A DNA stretch of 64,000 nt. It comes from Streptomyces sp. RPA4-2. Its GTDB lineage: Bacteria; Actinomycetota; Actinomycetes; Streptomycetales; Streptomycetaceae. The notes under the pieces were generated by a model. The model was not told the DNA's origin, made no database searches, and saw only the letters and a program-made list of their open reading frames with translations. The DNA lies in assembly GCF_012273515.2 (NCBI RefSeq), contig NZ_CP050975.2, positions 8,804,001 to 8,868,000 on the forward strand, given 5' to 3'. Position numbers and translations under genes: made by a program. Of this stretch, positions 35,920-44,306 are shown one piece after another (position 1 is the first letter of the stretch; every line of letters begins with the position of its first letter).

Positions 35920-36632
35920 TCAGCCCAGGTGCCGCGTGAAGAACCGTAGTGTGCTGTCCAGTACGAATGCCGGGATCTCCCCGTGCTTGCCAGGGTTGGC
36001 GTGCAGGGTCTTTTCGGCCGACGCCAAGGAGTCGAACAGCGTCAAGCTCTGGGCCCGCGGCACCCGCTCATCGTCCCACCAGGAACTCCACCGGGACGGT
36101 GATCCGCGCGGCAGCCGCCGCCGACGCCAACGCCCCGCCCAAGCCCAGGACCGCCGCACGAACCCGGGGTTCGGCGGCTACGAATGGAACGCCGAGCCCG
36201 CACCCCAACGACACCCCCCAATAGCCCACTGGACCAGCACCGACGTACTCGAGATCCTGGACCGCGTCCAAAATGGCCTGCCATTCCGGGACGGTCTGGC
36301 GAGCCACGAGCGCCTGGAAACCGGCGATCAGCGGAGCCAACTCCTCCCCGGCCTCCACGCGAGCCTGGTTCTCGGTTGCCATCCGGTTGTACTCCTCCTC
36401 CGTCGGCCGGTCACCATGGCCAGGCACATCGACCGCCACCACCGCGAAACCGCACTCCGCCACGAAGCGGTGCGCACGGCGCAGGATGTCGGGAGCTTTC
36501 TTGTGCTGGCCGCCGCCGTGTCCCATCAGGATGAGGGGCCGAGTACCGACGGCACCTTCTGGCGTCCAGAGCACGCCGGGAATATCGCCGAGGGTAAAGA
36601 GCTGTTCGCAGACGCCGTCGGACGACGTCTCA
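35920..36632 (-). pseudogene. Alpha/beta-hydrolase (dienelactone-hydrolase-like), IS-split and frameshifted
   Basis: The minus-strand frame reads CEQLFTLGDIPGVLWTPEGA, LILMGHGGGQHKKAPDIL, VVAVDVPGHGD and the nucleophile elbow GYWGVSLGCGLG. Near 36076, within a TGGTGGGACGATG run, the frame shifts, then ends WDDERVPRAQSLTLFDSLAS to STLRFFTRHLG at 35920. Its start codon is not here: IS copy B begins at 36633, and the missing MTDFLS codons lie at 7310-7329 on the far side of the segment. The gene was therefore hit once by the IS and then carried a later or earlier frameshift. Confidence 0.8.
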
Positions 36633-36735
36633 GAGGACGTTAAGTCCCGTTTCTGATGATGTGGTGTCGCCCGTTCGTGGGTGATGGGACAGTTCCGCCC
36701 TCGGGTCATGTCGTGTGCATGATGAGGTCGTGGGC

Positions 36736-37527
36736 ATGGAACGGATGCCGTACGCAACCGACTTGTCCGACGAGCAGTGGGCGTTGATCGAGCCGCTGGT
36801 CACCGCGTGGAAGCAGGAGCGGGTGGCGCGGTCGGCGACCGGGGACCCGGGCTCCTGCGACCTGCGCGAGGTAGTGAACGCGCTGCTCTACCAGAACCGG
36901 ACGGGCTGTCAGTGGCGGCTCCTGCCACACGACCTCCCGGCCTGGTCGGCGGTGTTCTACTACTTCACTCTGTGGCGCCAGGATGGTCTTGACCAGCGGA
37001 TTCAGGAGATCCTGCGCTGCCAGGTGCGGGAGCGGTCCAGACGATTAGAGGACCCGTCCCTGGTGATCATCGACACCCAGTCCGTCCGCGTGGCGGCCGG
37101 GGTGCCGAAGGAGACGACGGGACTGGACGCGAACAAGAAGACGCCTGGCAGGAAGCGGGGACTCGCAGTCGACGTGCTGGGCCTGATCATCGGTGTGGTG
37201 GTCCTGGCCGCGAGCGCCCACGACAACGAGGCCGGCATCGCCCTGCTGGACCAGGCGGCCGAACGATGTGGGATGCGCCTGGAAAAGGTCCTGGTCGACC
37301 AGGGTTTCAAGGACGCTGTGATCATCCACGGGGCGGTAAAGGACATCACCGTCGAGGTGGTTCGGCGCAACCCCGACGACGAAGGCAAGGGCTTCGTCCC
37401 GCAACCGAAGCGGTGGGTGGTCGAGCAGGCCAACGGCACCCTCATGCTGCACCGGCGCCTCGCCCGCGACTACGATCACCGGCCCGACAACGCGGCTTCC
37501 CGCGTCTACTGGGCCTCCACCGCTTAA
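36736..37527 (+). CDS. IS5-family transposase (copy B)
   Basis: This is an intact second copy of the 263-residue transposase described at 6051-6842, with the same DDE residues and start. The lack of any difference between the copies indicates recent duplication, or origin of both copies in one integration event. Confidence 0.9.
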   Translation: MERMPYATDLSDEQWALIEPLVTAWKQERVARSATGDPGSCDLREVVNALLYQNRTGCQWRLLPHDLPAWSAVFYYFTLWRQDGLDQRIQEILRCQVRERSRRLEDPSLVIIDTQSVRVAAGVPKETTGLDANKKTPGRKRGLAVDVLGLIIGVVVLAASAHDNEAGIALLDQAAERCGMRLEKVLVDQGFKDAVIIHGAVKDITVEVVRRNPDDEGKGFVPQPKRWVVEQANGTLMLHRRLARDYDHRPDNAASRVYWASTA

Positions 37528-37588
37528 GCATGCTCCGCCGCCTCACCACCCCTGCCCCCGCCTGGCGGGACGACGTGGAGCTGGCCGC

Positions 37589-37987
37589 GTGAACGTCAGC
37601 GAACTCCTGCGGCTGCTGCAGGCCGAGCACGATGAGACCGCCGCACGAGCCGACCACCTGCGCGAGCAGATCGTGCGGCTCACCACCGGCCTCGCCGAGA
37701 CCGAAGCCCGCCTGGCCGAGCTCACCGCGACTCGCAAGGTCATCGACGGCCTCACCCCGCCCGATCACGCAACGGCCTTCGTGGAGACCGCCACCGTCTA
37801 CCAGCGCATCGTGACCACGTTCAACGAGCACCCTGGGAAGGTGTTCCGTGTCCGCGACCTGCACGAGCACCTCGGCCTGCCCACCGACGAGCCCTCGATC
37901 AACGTCACCCGCTCCCGCCTGGGACGACTCGTCCGTCAAGGACTCCTCGAACAACCCGGACGCGGCCGCTACCAGAAACGGACTTAA
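37589..37987 (+). CDS. IS-borne accessory protein (copy B)
   Basis: Second copy of the 132-residue coiled-coil/winged-helix protein at 6904-7302. The stop codon lies 7 nt inside the right end of the IS, so the gene is wholly carried by the element. Confidence 0.7.
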   Translation: MNVSELLRLLQAEHDETAARADHLREQIVRLTTGLAETEARLAELTATRKVIDGLTPPDHATAFVETATVYQRIVTTFNEHPGKVFRVRDLHEHLGLPTDEPSINVTRSRLGRLVRQGLLEQPGRGRYQKRT

Positions 37988-38033
37988 CGCCCTCTGAGAA
38001 CTGTCTGGGCTGTGATCCGGGCAGCCTCCCGGC

Positions 38034-39215
38034 GTGATCGACGACCCCGCGGACGCGGCCTGGGACCGGGAACTCAACGACCTCTTTCTCCGTATCGGGC
38101 ACCGCTTCGGCCGCGCCGACCTACGACGCCGAATGCGCGACTACGTCCGCGCCTTGCTCGGTCCGGTCGGCCGCAAGAACGGCTGGCAACTGGCCGAATA
38201 CGCAGGCCACCACACCCCTGACGGCCTCCAGCGGCTGCTGAACGGGGCAACCTGGAATGCCGACAACGTCCGCGATGACCTGCAGATATACGTCGCCGAG
38301 AAGCTCGGTGAGGACAGCGGGGTTCTCATTCTCGACGACACCGGCTTCGTCAAAAAGGGCATCACGTCCGCAGGCGTGCAAAGGCAGTACTCCGGCACCG
38401 CTGGCCGCACCGAAAACTGCCAGATCGGCGTCTTCGCCGCCTATGCCACCACCCGCGGCCGAGCCTTGGTCGACCGGGAGCTGTATCTCCCCAAGTCCTG
38501 GACGGACGACCGCCAACGCTGCCGCGCCGCGAAGATTCCCGACGAACGGACCTTCGCCACCAAGGGCGAGCTGGCCAGAGCCATCGTTCTGCGCGCACTG
38601 GCATCGCCACTGCCCATCGCCTGGGTCACCGCGGATTCCGCCTACGGCCAGGAATGGCGCTTTCGCCGCATGCTCGAAGAAGTCTCCGTCGGCTATGTCC
38701 TGGCCGTCCCGAAGTCCCAGCACGTGCCCCGCTTCGGCCGCATCGACCATCTCTTCACGCAGGCGCCGGACGAGGCATGGGAAAAGCGCTCGTGCGGCGA
38801 CGGCGCCAAGGGCCCACGCGTCTACCACTGGGCAGCCGTCCAACTCCCTGCCATCGAGGACTTCGACGGCGAGACGCCCACACACCAGCGCTGGGCATTG
38901 GCCCGTCGCAGCGTCACCAGGCCCGATGAAATCGCCTACTACCTCGGCTATGCGCCCGTGGGCACGGACGTCGACCAGCTGGTGCGGGTCGCCGGCCGAC
39001 GGTGGGCCATTGAAGAATGCTTCCAGGCAGCAAAGAACGAGTGCGGCCTGGACCAGTACGAAGTCCGCCGCTACGTCGGCTGGATGCGGCACATCACCCT
39101 GGCCATGCTCGCCCATGCCTTTCTCGCCGCAACGGCAGCCCAGGCGGCCTCAAAAGGGGGTGCAGAAACGGTTCCGACACCCTGGTTCCACTCACCGTGG
39201 CGGAAGTCCGCTTAA
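38034..39215 (+). CDS. IS701-family transposase
   Basis: The 393-residue protein has the IS701/IS4-like DDE fold: LILDDTGFVKKGITSAGVQR with the first Asp, AWVTADSAYGQEWRFRRML with the second, and WAIEECFQAAKNECGLDQYE with the Glu. GTG 38034 begins MIDDPADAAWDRELNDLFLR. Length is normal for the family. The gene is intact, but its element is interrupted: the left end is at 5834 on the other side of the 32-kb insertion. It may still act in trans. Confidence 0.9.
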   Translation: MIDDPADAAWDRELNDLFLRIGHRFGRADLRRRMRDYVRALLGPVGRKNGWQLAEYAGHHTPDGLQRLLNGATWNADNVRDDLQIYVAEKLGEDSGVLILDDTGFVKKGITSAGVQRQYSGTAGRTENCQIGVFAAYATTRGRALVDRELYLPKSWTDDRQRCRAAKIPDERTFATKGELARAIVLRALASPLPIAWVTADSAYGQEWRFRRMLEEVSVGYVLAVPKSQHVPRFGRIDHLFTQAPDEAWEKRSCGDGAKGPRVYHWAAVQLPAIEDFDGETPTHQRWALARRSVTRPDEIAYYLGYAPVGTDVDQLVRVAGRRWAIEECFQAAKNECGLDQYEVRRYVGWMRHITLAMLAHAFLAATAAQAASKGGAETVPTPWFHSPWRKSA

Positions 39216-39339
39216 GCTCCTGGCAACTCGCCCCACCCCAAGGCCAGGCCGAGCGCTTCGCCTTCACGCGGTGAGCTGGTCACGATGGCGACGCAGACGC
39301 CAGGCCGTCGCCCGCCACTGCCACTACCGGAAACGAGCT

Positions 39340-39447
39340 CACTCGTTGGAGGGGCGGTCCGCCAACACCGCCCCTGACCTACCATCAGCCAACTACACTC
39401 CCGACGACGCCTCTGACCAGGCCAGATAGCGAAACGCTGCTGGAGTA
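39340..39447. repeat. 108-bp inverted terminal repeat of the IS701 element, right arm
   Basis: Perfect inverse of 5834-5941, followed by CTAG (39448-39451). Joining 5834-5947 to 37998-39447 rebuilds a 1,564-bp IS701 element with its transposase intact. The sequence just beyond (TACTACAGCAG) resembles the element tip (TACTCCAGCAG), so the insertion may lie in or next to an older related end. Confidence 0.85.
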
Positions 39448-39540
39448 CTAGTACTACAGCAGCTAATCGTGATCATGTGTGTGTTGTGGATCGACTGGCC
39501 AGGAGGGTGACTGCTCCGGCCTTGCACCTGAAGGACGGGC

Positions 39541-40410
39541 ATGGGGAAGCGTGACGAGACGGCGCCGGACCTGCTGAATATTGGTGATGCGTACACGTTC
39601 GACTGTGGGCTGAAACTGAGCTTTACCAGCTTCCAGGCTCCCGACATGGACGAGAAGTCGCTCCAGGAGAGGGCTAAGGATGAGGGGATGCGCGGACCGA
39701 AGGGTTCCCTCAACTTCTTTCAGGTCAACGCCGTTGTGGAGAATGTTGGCTCCAAGAAGCTCACGTTCGACCTGCACTACCAATACCACTACGCACGCGT
39801 CGGTGATCCGGCCCGCAAGGCTGCGGGGCTGGACGATCTTGACGGCGCCTTGTTCGATGTGGTCCTCCATCCGGGGCGCCGCCTGGCGGGGTACTTTCTC
39901 TTTGCTTCGAAGACGGAATGGGGAGACCGCGTCGAGGTCGACTCAAAGATCTACCTCGAGCCCAGTCTCACCACGCTGTCGAGCGTATGGAGAGGACGCC
40001 TGCCCGGCGCTCCCGCCGCTCTAGAGACCACGCCCCGCGCGCAGGCCGTGTCTCAGCCTGTGAGCGCGTCCGCCGCAACGGTCGCAGCGGTCCAAGCGGA
40101 GATGCGCAAACGAGATGAGGGCAGGCGAATTGCGCTGGAGAACCCGCGACTCGCGCTCGAACTCGGCATCGGGGACCCAGATCGGCATGCTGGCTTTGAT
40201 GACGGTGGACTCATCGACATCAACGGCGTGGCAGCCGAGACCCTGAGCCGGGCGTTCCGTCTGTCCGCGGATGCAGCCTCACGGATCGTCGGCGCTCGGG
40301 CACGTGTCGGCGGAGCCTTCACTAGCGTGGAGGAGATCGTTCTGTACGCCGAGCTCAGCTCACGCGAGGAGCAACTTTTGCAGGAGCGGGCGGTCGTTCT
40401 CCCCTGGTGA
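39541..40410 (+). CDS. Hypothetical protein with C-terminal helix-hairpin-helix domain
   Basis: The 289-residue protein has an N-terminal beta-rich domain of about 150 residues (AYTFDCGLKLSFTSFQAP, NFFQVNAVVENVGSKKLTFD), similar in outline to DUF4352-type Ig-like folds. A linker follows, then residues about 225-289 form a ComEA-like HhH domain: LIDINGVAAETLSRAFRL, ASRIVGARARVGGAFTSVEE. HhH domains bind DNA or mediate protein contacts. There is no signal peptide. ATG 39541 has only a weak Shine-Dalgarno. Confidence 0.7.
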   Translation: MGKRDETAPDLLNIGDAYTFDCGLKLSFTSFQAPDMDEKSLQERAKDEGMRGPKGSLNFFQVNAVVENVGSKKLTFDLHYQYHYARVGDPARKAAGLDDLDGALFDVVLHPGRRLAGYFLFASKTEWGDRVEVDSKIYLEPSLTTLSSVWRGRLPGAPAALETTPRAQAVSQPVSASAATVAAVQAEMRKRDEGRRIALENPRLALELGIGDPDRHAGFDDGGLIDINGVAAETLSRAFRLSADAASRIVGARARVGGAFTSVEEIVLYAELSSREEQLLQERAVVLPW

Positions 40411-40500
40411 CTGCGGCACTAGACTGACGGTGTCGCTGGCTTCGGGCCGGACACATGCCGCTGGTTGAGGGCCGGACTCCTGTACGTAGGAGGTCCCGAC

Positions 40501-40833
40501 ATGTCGTGGCCGCTCATCGCCAACGCGGATGTCATGCGCGTCACTCGCCTCGACCAGTGCGGCAACCCACTCGCGGGCCCTGACAACGGGTACGTCTTCG
40601 ACTGCTTCGCCAGCCTCGCGATGAACAACAACAGCGACGACGGCGATGACATCGAGTACAAGGCGGCCAACGGCCGGGTCTGTGGCTACAAGAAGGGGTG
40701 CCCGACCTTCCGGGGCTTCGACCTGGAGCTGAACGTGTGCAGCGTCTCCCCGGAGCTGATCGAGATCCTCACCGGCAATCCCGTCGTCCTGGGCTGGGAC
40801 GTCGCCGAGGTCCTGCGCTCCTGGTGCATCTGA
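40501..40833 (+). pseudogene. Phage major tail (tube) protein-like fragment
   Basis: The 110-residue frame starts at ATG 40501 after a strong GGAGG. It reads PLIANADVMRVTRLDQCGNP, then YVFDCFASLAMNNNSDDGDD, VCGYKKGCPTFRGFDLELNV and ILTGNPVVLGWD. This pattern matches tail tube proteins of Streptomyces siphophages. The family is about twice as long; after GNPVVLGWD the frame drifts to VAEVLRSWCI and stops, so the C-terminal half is lost. No other phage genes are nearby. Confidence 0.55.
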
Positions 40834-41022
40834 CCTGGGCGACGGGCGTACGCCGGTCCGGGCTGATCGCGTCGGCGCCCGCCCGCGCACGGCGCGCCCC
40901 GACGGGTCTGCGAGGATGTCCGGCGGCGTCCGCACCGGGCCCCGCAACGGTGCGCGGGTCCGGAAATGCGCAGGCGGCGACGGGCGGACGGGGTCGGGCC
41001 CGGCGGGCGGGAGAGCGGAGTG

Positions 41023-42030
41023 GTGAGGGACGTGCCGCAGTACCCGGAGTACGTTGCCGCAGCGGTGTTCGCCGTGGGCGGCGTCGTCCATGCCGTGCTG
41101 GCGCCGCACCGGTTCTCCACCGCTGTCCTGTTCTGCCTCGCGGTGACGTCGGCCGGGCTCGGCGAGGCCGCCCGCAGTGCGGAGACTCACCCCACCGTCG
41201 TGACCGTGCTCGCCGTCGCCGCCCTGCTCATGACCCTCGCGCTGGGCCTGCTCCTGCTGGTCGACAGCATCGTCCTGGTCCGGCGCTACGGACCGCAGGC
41301 GTCCCTGCTGGCCGCCGGCGCCGCCGGCTGCGCCCTGCTGGCGGTGCTCGGCCTCGACGCGGTCGTCCAGACTGCCGGGGGCGAGGTGGCGGGTGCCCTC
41401 ATGGTGGCGGTGAACGCGGCCGCCGGATACCTCAGCCTGCTCTTCCTCGCCTTCACCGTCTACGTGTTCGTTTGGGGCCGCAGCACCCCGCCGCCCGAGA
41501 CTACTCATGTCGTCGTCCTGGGCGCCGGGCTCAATGGCGACCGGCCCGGTCCGCTGCTGCGCCGCAGGCTGGAGCGGGCCCTCGCGGTCGACGACGCCGG
41601 CGCACCGGACGCAGACGGTGTGGTGTTTCTCGTCTCGGGCGGCCAGGGCGACGACGAGGTGCGCTCCGAGGCGGACGCCATGGCCGACTACTTGCGCGCA
41701 CGCGGGGTGCCTGCCGACCGGATCGTGCGGGAGGACTGCTCCGTGAACACCGGGCAGAACCTCCGCTTCAGCGCGGCTCTCATGGACCGCACCGCTTCCG
41801 GGCACCGTGCCACGGTGGTCACCAGCGGCTTCCACGTCTACCGCACCGCCCTGCTGGCCCGTCGCGCCGGCGTCCTTGTCCACGTCGTGGGGGCGGCGAC
41901 CTCTCCCGCGTACTGGCTCTCCGCGACCCTGCGTGAGTTCGCCGCCGTCCTGTGGTTGGACCGGCTGCCCCTGATCGGGCTCAGCCTGCTGCTGGCGGTG
42001 CCTGTGGCGACAGCGGTCTTCCAGCGCTGA
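41023..42030 (+). CDS. YdcF/DUF218-family membrane protein
   Basis: From GTG 41023 (GGAG 6 nt upstream) a 335-residue protein begins with about five hydrophobic segments in the first 150 residues. A cytoplasmic or external DUF218 domain follows: HVVVLGAGLNGDRPGPLLRR, VVFLVSGGQGDDEVRSEADA, EDCSVNTGQNLRFSAALMD, VVTSGFHVYRTALLA. A last membrane helix is at the C-terminus. Members are thought to act in cell-envelope metabolism; the enzymatic role is not established. Complete and probably functional. Confidence 0.85.
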   Translation: MRDVPQYPEYVAAAVFAVGGVVHAVLAPHRFSTAVLFCLAVTSAGLGEAARSAETHPTVVTVLAVAALLMTLALGLLLLVDSIVLVRRYGPQASLLAAGAAGCALLAVLGLDAVVQTAGGEVAGALMVAVNAAAGYLSLLFLAFTVYVFVWGRSTPPPETTHVVVLGAGLNGDRPGPLLRRRLERALAVDDAGAPDADGVVFLVSGGQGDDEVRSEADAMADYLRARGVPADRIVREDCSVNTGQNLRFSAALMDRTASGHRATVVTSGFHVYRTALLARRAGVLVHVVGAATSPAYWLSATLREFAAVLWLDRLPLIGLSLLLAVPVATAVFQR

Positions 42031-42180
42031 GCACCCGTCGCGCGTGCCGCCCCGGGCAGCAGGGTCGGCGTGACTTCGCCAGCAACCCGCGCCCGCGCCG
42101 AATGTGGCTCAGTGAGCCCATTCCAACTTCAGGCGACAGCCGATCGGCGCTGTGTCACGGACATCTGGTAGACCCTGGCT

Positions 42181-42258
42181 ATGACGTTCTTGGCGGTGGT
42201 CGAGGGTGATGCGGGCGAATGGCGCATCGATCGGGGTGCGCTGACAGACGCGATCCGT
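42181..42258 (+). pseudogene. N-terminal tip of a hypothetical gene cut by IS21
   Basis: ATG 42181 opens MTFLAVVEGDAGEWRIDRGA, a protein-like start, but the frame breaks up after LTDAIRCQRT where the IS21 end begins. The rest of the gene was not found. Confidence 0.35.
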
Positions 42259-42259
42259 T

Positions 42260-43617
42260 GTCAGAGGACACGGCAGACTCCCCGCTGGCGGTCAGTTGGC
42301 CTCCCCGCTGGTGGACATGAAATCTCCCCGGTGACGGACAGCTGATCTCCCCGCAGACCCGCCCAGCCCATCACACAGAGTGGGCGGGGTGAAGAGCGAT
42401 GAGGAGATCATGGAGATTCTTGAGGCCTACGACCTCACCGGTAGTTACCGGAAGGCGGCCGAACTGGCGGGTTGCGACCACCACACCGTGCGTCGATACG
42501 TGCAGCTGCGCGGACAGGGGGCCGACCCGACCGAGCGCGCGGTGCGGTCGAAGCTGATCGACGACTTCCTGCCGAAGGTCGAGGAACTGGTCGAACGCTC
42601 CCGCGGCAGGGTCGGCGCCGACGCTGTTCACAAGAAGATCGCCGCGATGGGCTTCACCGGCACCGACCGCACCACCCGCCGGGCCGTCGCCGCGGCGAAG
42701 GAGTCCTACCGGGCCGGGAACCGCAGGGTCTTCCGGCCCTGGATACCCGAACCGGCGATGTGGCTGCAGTGGGACTGGGGCGAAGGCCCGCGCATCGACG
42801 GCAGACGCACCAGCCTGTGGTGGGCGTGGCTGGCCTGGTCCCGCTTCCGGGTGGTCATCCCCGTCCTCGACAAGACCCTGCCGACCGTGGCGGCCTGCCT
42901 GGACGCGACGTTCCGGCAGCTGGGCGGGGTCCCGACCTACTGCCTGACCGACAACGAGAAGACCGTCACGATCGAGCACGTGGCCCGGATCGCGGTCCGC
43001 AACCCCGAGCTGGTGCCGATCGCCCGCTACTACGGCACCGTCGTCAGGTCGTGCATGCCGGCCGACCCGGCCTCGAAGGGCGGCACCGAGGCGACGGTCC
43101 GAATCGCGAAGCGGGACCTGGTCCCCACCGCGGTCAACCTGCGAACCGAGTACGCCGACTTCGCCGAACTCCACGAGGCCTGCGAGGACTTCATGGCCGA
43201 GGTGAACGGCCGGATCCACCGCGAGACTCACCGGACATCGAGCGCGGGTGGCGGGCGACCTCGGCCGCGCTGCCTGCGGTCATCGCGGTGACGATCAGCT
43301 CGTCGCCGTGGAAGCGGACCCAGACGCGCTCGTCGACGAGCTGGTGCGGGACCGAGTAGCGGACCGACTCGACCGAGATGGTGGAGTCCTTGCCGACACG
43401 GCGGGTCTCGCCGAACGCGGCGGTGAACGGTTGCTCGGGCACCGTGAAGCCGCAGCCGTTCCTCGGCCAGTAGTTCGGCCGGGCCGGGCAGTCCGCGGAT
43501 CGCCGACGAGCACTACCCCGCCGCCCCGCGCGGCGAGCGCACCCCGAAGCCGACGAACCCGGACGCTGCGACGCCCCGCGCTCCCGGGGACGGGCATCCT
43601 GGTGACGCGCTTTTAGG
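42260..43617 (+). pseudogene. IS21 istA remnant with internal 245-bp inversion
   Basis: Upstream, repeated short motifs with CTCCCC and GGTGGACA-like cores (42270-42350) look like the multiple end repeats of IS21 elements. istA starts near 42380: LTGSYRKAAELAGCDHHTVR, WLQWDWGEGPRIDGRR, YCLTDNEKTVTIEH and PADPASKGGTEATVRIAKRD. After RIHRETHR (about 43236) the next 245 bp are in reverse orientation: on the minus strand they read PAELLAEERLRLHG and, one frame over, FGETRRVGKDSTISVESVRY to AAEVARHPRS. Then + strand coding resumes with PRIADEHYPAAPRGERTPK. No istB is present. Confidence 0.75.
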
Positions 43618-43656
43618 CCGTGTATCGGAAGTGCATCGTGCACGTAGGGTGTCGGC

Positions 43657-44088
43657 ATGTCGCTGAGCCACATAGCCCTCTCATCTGGACGTTCGATCGA
43701 GCTCACCGAGCTGCGAATGTCTTCGACCTACGGAGGGATGCTGGAGGGCTACCCATGCAAGCCCATCAACGACATGAAGGTCAGGAGCCTTCAGCGGCAG
43801 GCTGAACGTGCGTTTCCCTCCGCGCCGGTACACCTGGTTCCCCCCTCCCGCGAGTACCCGGACCAGACTGCCGGCGCCTTCGGCCCCGTTGAGGTGCTGC
43901 CTCCCGTGGCCTGCATCGGCGCCTTGCGCTCGACAGCGGTCGCCCCTGAACTCGACCCGGCACTGCACCGGTCCGCTCTCACCGTGGTCTGGTTCCAGAC
44001 CGGCTTGGATGCCCCGTCGGGCAAGGACGCCGACCTTGTGCTGCGCAGCATTCGCTGGGAGGAACTGGCCCAGGACTACGAGCTCTAG
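43657..44088 (+). CDS. Hypothetical protein
   Basis: A 143-residue protein from ATG 43657: IALSSGRSIELTELRMSSTY, GMLEGYPCKPINDMKVRSLQ, EVLPPVACIGALRS, LTVVWFQTGLD, SIRWEELAQDYEL. It looks like a complete single-domain cytoplasmic protein of the kind found near immunity genes in Streptomyces, but I cannot name the family. It stands alone between IS remnants. Confidence 0.65.
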   Translation: MSLSHIALSSGRSIELTELRMSSTYGGMLEGYPCKPINDMKVRSLQRQAERAFPSAPVHLVPPSREYPDQTAGAFGPVEVLPPVACIGALRSTAVAPELDPALHRSALTVVWFQTGLDAPSGKDADLVLRSIRWEELAQDYEL

Positions 44089-44101
44089 CGGCGGGTGCCG
44101 A

Positions 44102-44183
44102 TCACAGCCACTCGTTGATCGCAGCGATCAGGACGGTCGCCTCGTAGCGGACCGCAAGCTTGTCGTAGCGCGTGGGTGCGCGC
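44102..44183 (-). pseudogene. IS5-family transposase C-terminal scrap
   Basis: On the minus strand PTRYDKLAVRYEATVLIAAI continues to NEWL-stop at 44102, the standard end of one IS5 transposase subgroup. Nothing of the catalytic part remains. Confidence 0.65.
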
Positions 44184-44306
44184 CACGAGGCGCTATGGAA
44201 TCGAGTGAGGTGAGAGACCTTCACCGCCGGGTTGTCGCAGCAATCTGGCTGAAGCTGGGGGCAGTTCGGCTCGGGGGATGCCGAGTCGGGCGGTAGGCCG
44301 CCCTTA

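Larger units (their letters stand above)
7310..36632. mobile_element. 29.3-kb conflict-gene segment, head-to-tail joinable (former circle)
   Basis: The segment lies between two identical direct IS copies. Its left edge begins TCA and its right edge ends TCA. Joining the two edges through one TCA makes a continuous minus-strand alpha/beta-hydrolase frame that starts at the ATG complementary to 7327-7329 (MTDFLSETSSDGVCEQLF). The outer flanks of the IS pair are both TGA and fall inside one IS701 element. I infer that the segment was circular with one IS copy inserted at TCA in the hydrolase gene. It then entered the IS701 copy as a cointegrate, translocatable unit or IS-IS recombinant. The cargo is dominated by conflict-type genes. 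Confidence 0.8.
36633..37994 (+). mobile_element. IS5-family element, copy B (1,362 bp)
   Basis: It appears identical to copy A at 5948-7309, in the same orientation. The left flank is TCA (36630-36632) and the right flank TGA (37995-37997), the reverse of copy A. The right flank leads into the IS701 sequence. Confidence 0.9.

Noticed and set aside
5830..39451. Using the CTAG at both outer ends as proof that one IS701 insertion interrupted the DUF1877 gene.
   Set aside because: CTAG is the preferred target, so it is expected at any end. The gene rebuilt across the site is still short, so continuity with 39452 onward is not shown.
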